NCBI GenBank assembly: GCA_020348625.1
Contig: CP070752.1
Coordinates: forward strand, 1,191,301-1,200,824
Source of the DNA: Deltaproteobacteria bacterium
GTDB taxonomy: Bacteria > Desulfobacterota > DSM-4660 > Desulfatiglandales > B25-G16
Direction: 5' to 3'
DNA length: 9,524 bases
Shown here: piece after piece, positions 6,240 to 9,524 of the stretch
Layout of the letters: each line of letters opens with the position of its first letter
Position numbering within the stretch: the stretch's first letter is position 1
Notes under the pieces: generated by a model
The model's input: the letters and a program-made list of their open reading frames with translations, nothing else
Told to the model about the DNA's origin: nothing
Databases searched by the model: none
Translations under genes and position numbers: made by a program

Positions 6240-6463
6240 CTAAGCAGACATAGCTCCCCGCACCCTAATGCCCCGATTCGCAAATAACACCCACCTATTT
6301 TGGAAAACAAAACCAGAGGAAATGCTCACCAAGCATTACGTCCTAAAGCTCCAACTGAGACATATGAGCGAGCCTTTCGGCTCGATTTCAGGCCGAAAAC
6401 TCACGTCGAGTCGCTCAGCCGAAGTCTAGATGGATTCGTCATTACGTTTATGAATCCAAGGGC
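6240..6463 (-). other. structured leader or spacer between flaG and the receiver gene
   Basis: The 224-base gap has no gene. On the minus (transcribed) strand it offers several competing hairpins: CGAGCC-GAAA-GGCTCG (6369-6384) closed by a GAAA loop; TTTCGGC (6392-6398) with GCCGAAA (6375-6381); TTCGGCT (6417-6423) with AGCCGAA (6376-6382); and an outer pair TGAGCGA (6411-6417) with TCGCTCA (6365-6371). These use overlapping bases, so only some can form at once. Nearer to flaG is a 7-bp inverted repeat, TGGATTC/GAATCCA (6431-6458). No clear promoter was found for the receiver gene, so expression may come by readthrough from flaG or from an unrecognised promoter in the 6240-6350 part. No known riboswitch consensus was matched. 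Confidence 0.45.
6431..6458. repeat. 7-bp inverted repeat just after flaG
   Basis: TGGATTC (6431-6437) and GAATCCA (6452-6458) form a perfect inverted repeat with a 14-base centre, five bases past the flaG stop codon. It could be a 3' end hairpin or a protein site. There is no U-run on the minus strand, so it is not a standard terminator. Confidence 0.4.
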
Positions 6464-6814
6464 TCAGCCGGTTTGATCAAAGAGAAGACCTACCATTTCG
6501 CCCAGCTTGGCAGCGAGATCCAGCATCTCTGAAGGAGGGATCTCCCGTATCACCTCTCCGCTGGTCTCGTCTCGCACCGTCACCATGATCTCGCCCGAGG
6601 CCTCGTGAACGCTAAACTGCAGGTCCACATCGTGTATCATGCCGAGGTTTTCTTGGACATCGGCTACAACTTCCGATATCTGAGACAGGTCCGTTCTGTC
6701 TTGAGCCTTGGCATCGCTCACGCCCCCTTGAGGTGCGGCATTCTGAGACGGAGACCTTGCCTGAGCCAGCGGAGCCAGGTTTCTTGCCGCTGTGGTAACA
6801 GATTCGACCAACAT
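6464..6814 (-). CDS. flaG: FlaG family flagellar protein
   Basis: The 116-residue product matches the FlaG family, small proteins encoded near fliD that influence filament length or filament formation. The diagnostic C-terminal half reads V-D-L-Q-F-S-V-H-E, then a strand pair around GEIMVTVRDETSGEVIREIPP, and ends with SEMLDLAAKLGEMVGLLFDQTG. The N-terminal 45 residues are rich in Ala, Ser and Gln and look disordered, as is usual. The ATG at 6814 is chosen because AAGGAGG (6825-6831) lies 10 bases upstream; a GTG at 6823 would be only one base from that site. It follows the FliT/FlgN-like gene by 77 bases and has its own sigma-28-type promoter in between, which fits late-class flagellar expression. 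Confidence 0.92.
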   Translation of the reverse strand: MLVESVTTAARNLAPLAQARSPSQNAAPQGGVSDAKAQDRTDLSQISEVVADVQENLGMIHDVDLQFSVHEASGEIMVTVRDETSGEVIREIPPSEMLDLAAKLGEMVGLLFDQTG

Positions 6815-6824
6815 TTCTAACACA

Positions 6825-6831
6825 CCTCCTT
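6825..6831 (-). promoter_or_regulatory. ribosome binding site of flaG
   Basis: On the minus strand AAGGAGG is placed 10 bases before the ATG at 6814. It selects that ATG over the GTG at 6823, which nearly touches the site. Confidence 0.8.
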
Positions 6832-6839
6832 ATCCTAAT

Positions 6840-6866
6840 TAATCGGTTCTTTCCGAAGAAACTTTA
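6840..6866 (-). promoter_or_regulatory. sigma-28 (FliA) promoter of flaG
   Basis: On the minus strand TAAAGTTT (6859-6866) is an eight-of-eight match to the sigma-28 -35 element. It is followed after exactly 11 bases by ACCGATTA (6840-6847), six of eight matches to the -10 element GCCGATAA. The predicted start is near 6833, just ahead of the flaG ribosome site. Sigma-28 drives late flagellar genes such as filament and motor signalling genes, so position and class agree. Confidence 0.85.
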
Positions 6867-6872
6867 GTGAAT

Positions 6873-6887
6873 CCTTCTCCAAGAAGG
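6873..6887 (-). terminator. stem-loop between the chaperone gene and the flaG promoter
   Basis: CCTTCT and AGAAGG form a perfect 6-bp stem with a 3-base loop, four bases past the stop codon of the FliT/FlgN-like gene. The following bases on the minus strand are ATTCACTAAAG, with no real U-run, so termination would be weak. It lies between the upstream operon and the sigma-28 promoter of flaG. Confidence 0.4.
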
Positions 6888-6891
6888 GACC

Positions 6892-7344
6892 CTACCGCAC
6901 GGTATCCAAAAACCGTGGAGCAAATTCCCTTCTGCCCTTATATCCCTGAGCAGCGTGTCTCATATCTTGTAACTTAAGTAGTTCCCCTTTCATGTAATTA
7001 CGGTCCGCCTCGAGTGCATCCAGCAACTCTCGGTCAACCAGATCCACTGTTTCCATAATGGTTTTCAACCTTTTGAGATATCCATCGATCATTGTCTTGC
7101 ACTTCTGGGATAGACGGTCAAGCCTGCCTGGATTTTCGCCTACGATTCTTCGTATAGATTCGTCAATCCTTTCAATCTTGTAAATGCATGCTTGACGCTG
7201 GGAGAGTAAAGCTCCTGGATATTCCTCCTTGTTAAGGGCACATGCCTCCTTGATCTGGTTTGTCATGAGCAGATACTGATTAAAGAACACCAGTTTCTTT
7301 TCCAAAAAGGAGCAGATCTCTTTTCCCAAACCTCTCTCTTTCAT
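6892..7344 (-). CDS. FliT/FlgN-like flagellar chaperone candidate
   Basis: The 150-residue product is highly charged and predicted to be almost all helix, with heptad-like stretches (about 8-60 and 75-130). Its size, helical character and place directly after fliD and fliS match FliT or FlgN, cytoplasmic chaperones for the filament cap and hook-junction proteins. No single motif proves the family, since both diverge strongly in sequence. Translation starts 10 bases after the fliS stop codon, with the site GAGGGG overlapping that stop, which indicates tight co-expression. If it is FliT, its client would be FliD encoded two genes upstream. A generic coiled-coil protein is the alternative. No gene symbol is given because the family cannot be settled by eye. 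Confidence 0.6.
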   Translation of the reverse strand: MKERGLGKEICSFLEKKLVFFNQYLLMTNQIKEACALNKEEYPGALLSQRQACIYKIERIDESIRRIVGENPGRLDRLSQKCKTMIDGYLKRLKTIMETVDLVDRELLDALEADRNYMKGELLKLQDMRHAAQGYKGRREFAPRFLDTVR

Positions 7345-7354
7345 ACCTCACCCC

Positions 7355-7798
7355 TCAGGCACTAACTGAGCCCAGGGCTTGCACCTGCCCTTGGCTTGCC
7401 TTTGCCTCTTCGGATTCTATTTCGTGTTCCTTTCTGCTGAAGATCTCTTCCCAGGCCCCTTTGAGTTCGCTCAGCAACCGCACAACCTCATCAATTGCCG
7501 GGATATCATTTTCAAAATCAGCATGAATGATCGTTCTGAGCATATAGTTGTACAGGGAATCCAGGCTATTGGCTATTGAACCACCCTTTTCGAAGTTGAG
7601 GGAGCTGAGGAGTTCAGCGATAATATCCTGTGCCCTGGTGAGGGCCCTGCACTTTCCCTCATAGTCCTTTTCGATTATCTTGTTTTTTCCCATTTTCAGA
7701 TTGTCGATTGCGCCCTCATAGCAAAGTATTACCAATTTCTTCGGGTCTGCTGTCATGACATTGGTCTTCCGGTAAGACTGCGTTCCTCTCCTGTACAT
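7355..7798 (-). CDS. fliS: flagellar export chaperone FliS
   Basis: FliS binds the disordered C-terminus of flagellin in the cytoplasm and keeps it unpolymerised until export. The family pattern is clear: Y-R-K-T-N-V-M-T-A-D-P-K-K-L-V-I-L-C-Y-E-G-A-I near the N-terminus, then R-A-Q-D-I-I-A-E-L, LNFEKGG, and the SLYNYM-R helix, with D-E-V-R-L-L-S-E-L and a W-E-E-I segment towards the end. The start at 7798 gives 147 residues, aligns with the usual FliS N-terminus, and has AAAGGGG eight bases upstream. An ATG at 7837 lies one base after the fliD stop codon and would add 13 residues; coupled translation from it cannot be excluded. A Gln/Ala-rich tail of about 20 residues goes beyond the usual end. 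Confidence 0.92.
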   Translation of the reverse strand: MYRRGTQSYRKTNVMTADPKKLVILCYEGAIDNLKMGKNKIIEKDYEGKCRALTRAQDIIAELLSSLNFEKGGSIANSLDSLYNYMLRTIIHADFENDIPAIDEVVRLLSELKGAWEEIFSRKEHEIESEEAKASQGQVQALGSVSA

Positions 7799-7838
7799 TT
7801 GATAAGCCCCTTTAGTTGTTTCGTGATGAACGTCCATT

Positions 7839-9524
7839 CTATATCCATCCCCAGCTGCCATATAAACCACTTATCTGTCCCGAAAGCCACTGACTCTGGC
7901 TCTGTATCTTACTCAGGGCCACCTCCATGGCCACAAAACGGTTGATCATATTCTCCATTTTGGCGGAAAGGCGAGCTTCCATCTGTTCGATCTGGGTTTC
8001 AAGATTATTAATAGTGTTCTGGAGAGAGTCCTGTTTAAAACCAACATAGCCTTCGTACGCGTCGGTAATATTAAAGAGGACCCTGTCAAAGAGCTCTGCT
8101 GTGCCCAGGGTGAGCTTGATGTTCCCAACATCACCGGTGGCCGTTCCCGTGTATTTGATAACCAGACCGTCGACATTGGCTTCTTCATCATCGCCGGTGA
8201 GAATTTGTCCCAAACCTGTTGCCGCCTCACCGTTTATGGTACCGACCACATCCAGACCGTTATCAACGGTCTGATCTCCCCCGGTCCACAAGATATCATC
8301 CGTTTCAGATACGATAAAGGTATGATCGCTCCCATAGGAGTCATGGGTCAGCACCAGGTGATCGCTGCCGTCGTTGGAAGCGGTGATTGAAAGCGCATAT
8401 CGACCCTCTTGACCTCCTGTGTTGGTGGTTAGTACCGTGCCGAATATATCTACGTGGTTCTGAGTCTGGGTATAATCAAAGGTTACGGTAAGTTCACTGT
8501 TCCCGGAGGACTTGTCTGTGAGGACGATATGCCCTTCACTGTCAATTGAAGCGGTAACCTGATTTCTATAAGCCAGTTCTATGGCAGAGAGGAGGCCTTG
8601 TACCGTATCGCTGGACACATCATCGATCTCATATGAGCCTGATATGGATGACCCGGTTCGAGAGGTTCCCGCAAACACGATGGTGTCTCCGTTTACCAGC
8701 AGAGCATCATCCACGTTTTCCCATGTGGTGGAGGTGGTAATGGGGGACCCACTTGCAGTAACAGCAGTGCTCCCCACCAGCGTCTCGGTGTAAACGGTGT
8801 CAAGCTCCGCATTCACGGCATTGATGATGTCTGAAATCGTCATATCGCTGGTTAGCGCAACCGTGGCAACCTTATCTCCCTCGGTAATCGTGAGGGTTTC
8901 ATCGCCACCAAGGGTGCCGCTCACCGCAGTATCGCTTGTGGTTGTGCTCTGCGTTGCTGCCTGCGTAATATTAACCGTATATTCGCCTGCCTGAGTATCT
9001 TGTGAATGGGAGATATAGTCTATTGTACCGGCACTGGTGGTCCCGTTCGCCGAAAAGAGGCATTTTACGTCATTGAAATTGGTCTCCAGATACCCCCGGA
9101 GGGTATCCGTATCTATGCTCAGTTGACCCTCGTTGTCCAAGTTAATCCCTACGAGCCCCGGAATGGAGAATTCGGACGAAATACCCCACACGCTTTGCAC
9201 TAAGATGGAGGTCAAGTCCCAATTTATCGATGAGAGGGTACCATCCCCGAACAGGATGCCCCCGGTGCTTTCACTCTCCGTATCATAGGTCTGCTGCTGG
9301 CGAATGTAGGAGGCAACTTCATTATAGGCATCTACAAAGGCAGTGAATACCTCCATGAGTGCGTCCACATCCCGATCGATGTTCAAGGTGATCGTTGTTT
9401 CCGTGTCTGCCTTCAAGAGGTTCAGGGTCACACCTTCAATCACATCTTCAACGGTATTGTCGGAGCTCGCTATTTCTATCCCATCCACCTCGATGGTCGC
9501 ATCCTGTCCCGCTATAACCTCGCG
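7839..9524 (-). CDS. fliD: flagellar filament cap protein FliD, 5' end beyond window
   Basis: FliD forms the cap that inserts flagellin at the filament tip outside the cell. The frame stays open to the right edge, so the N-terminal D0-D1 part is missing and 561 residues are visible. The first visible part has the family text A-x-I-E-V-D-G followed by SSDNTVEDVIEGVTLNLL, then the VDAYNEV and GILFGDGTL stretches and VGINLDNEGQLSIDTDTL. The C-terminal helix carries LETQIEQMEARL, RFVAME and the Q-x-x-W-L-S-G-Q ending typical of the family. Between them lies an insert of roughly 270-300 residues, rich in Thr, Ser, Asp and Gly (about 8109-8996), that begins with Y-T-V-N-I-T-Q-A-A-T, similar to D2-type segments. 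The gene ends one base before an ATG of fliS. It heads the fliD-fliS-chaperone operon; its promoter is outside the window. Confidence 0.95.
   Translation of the reverse strand, partial: REVIAGQDATIEVDGIEIASSDNTVEDVIEGVTLNLLKADTETTITLNIDRDVDALMEVFTAFVDAYNEVASYIRQQQTYDTESESTGGILFGDGTLSSINWDLTSILVQSVWGISSEFSIPGLVGINLDNEGQLSIDTDTLRGYLETNFNDVKCLFSANGTTSAGTIDYISHSQDTQAGEYTVNITQAATQSTTTSDTAVSGTLGGDETLTITEGDKVATVALTSDMTISDIINAVNAELDTVYTETLVGSTAVTASGSPITTSTTWENVDDALLVNGDTIVFAGTSRTGSSISGSYEIDDVSSDTVQGLLSAIELAYRNQVTASIDSEGHIVLTDKSSGNSELTVTFDYTQTQNHVDIFGTVLTTNTGGQEGRYALSITASNDGSDHLVLTHDSYGSDHTFIVSETDDILWTGGDQTVDNGLDVVGTINGEAATGLGQILTGDDEEANVDGLVIKYTGTATGDVGNIKLTLGTAELFDRVLFNITDAYEGYVGFKQDSLQNTINNLETQIEQMEARLSAKMENMINRFVAMEVALSKIQSQSQWLSGQISGLYGSWGWI
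8109..8996 (-). other. inserted variable domain within FliD
   Basis: About 296 codons of low-complexity, Thr/Ser/Asp/Gly-rich sequence split the conserved C-terminal FliD domain between its LFSANGTTSAG segment and its final coiled-coil helix. It contains a flagellin-hook-like stretch (ITEGDKVATVALTSDMTISDIINAVNA) and several beta-strand-like repeats ending in VDGLVIKYTG. It would form the surface-exposed part of the cap. Boundaries are approximate. Confidence 0.6.

Noticed and set aside
8205..9203. plus-strand frames opposite fliD
   Set aside because: They are shadows of the Thr/Ser-rich fliD coding sequence, which keeps the opposite strand open by composition.

Overview
The window looks like a flagellar and motility locus from a Gram-negative bacterium, most likely a deltaproteobacterium (Desulfobacterota-type). 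The grounds are the gene style: a large FliD with an inserted domain, a short FlaG, REC-GAF-HD-GYP and HDOD proteins, and promoters that match the sigma-54 and sigma-28 consensus. The organism call is inference; no marker gene is present. Base composition looks even along the window, and no mobile element, tRNA, rRNA or CRISPR array was seen.

Layout, left to right. Bases 1-264 hold no convincing gene but carry two inverted-repeat pairs. A short rod-type flagellar protein (265-618, minus) follows. Divergent from it, behind a strong sigma-54-like promoter (871-886), lies a plus-strand pair: a pseudo-receiver/GAF-like/GGDEF diguanylate cyclase (928-2391) and an unusual CheD-HDOD fusion (2579-3928). 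From 3991 rightward everything is on the minus strand. In transcription order the right-hand block is fliD (5' end cut off by the window edge), fliS, a FliT/FlgN-like chaperone candidate, and flaG behind its own sigma-28 promoter. After a 224-base structured gap come a stand-alone receiver protein with a SHOCT-like tail and a REC-GAF-HD-GYP response regulator.

How it may work together. The right block builds and caps the flagellar filament: FliD is the cap, FliS the flagellin chaperone, FlaG a filament-associated factor. The middle block holds an intact GGDEF enzyme to make c-di-GMP, an intact HD-GYP domain to degrade it, a second receiver protein, and a CheD-type deamidase fused to an HDOD domain. 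Flanked by flagellar genes, this reads as a local switch that couples c-di-GMP turnover and receptor modification to flagellar expression or function. That coupling is inferred from gene content and promoters. The CheD-HDOD fusion and the two receiver proteins without DNA-binding domains are the least ordinary parts.
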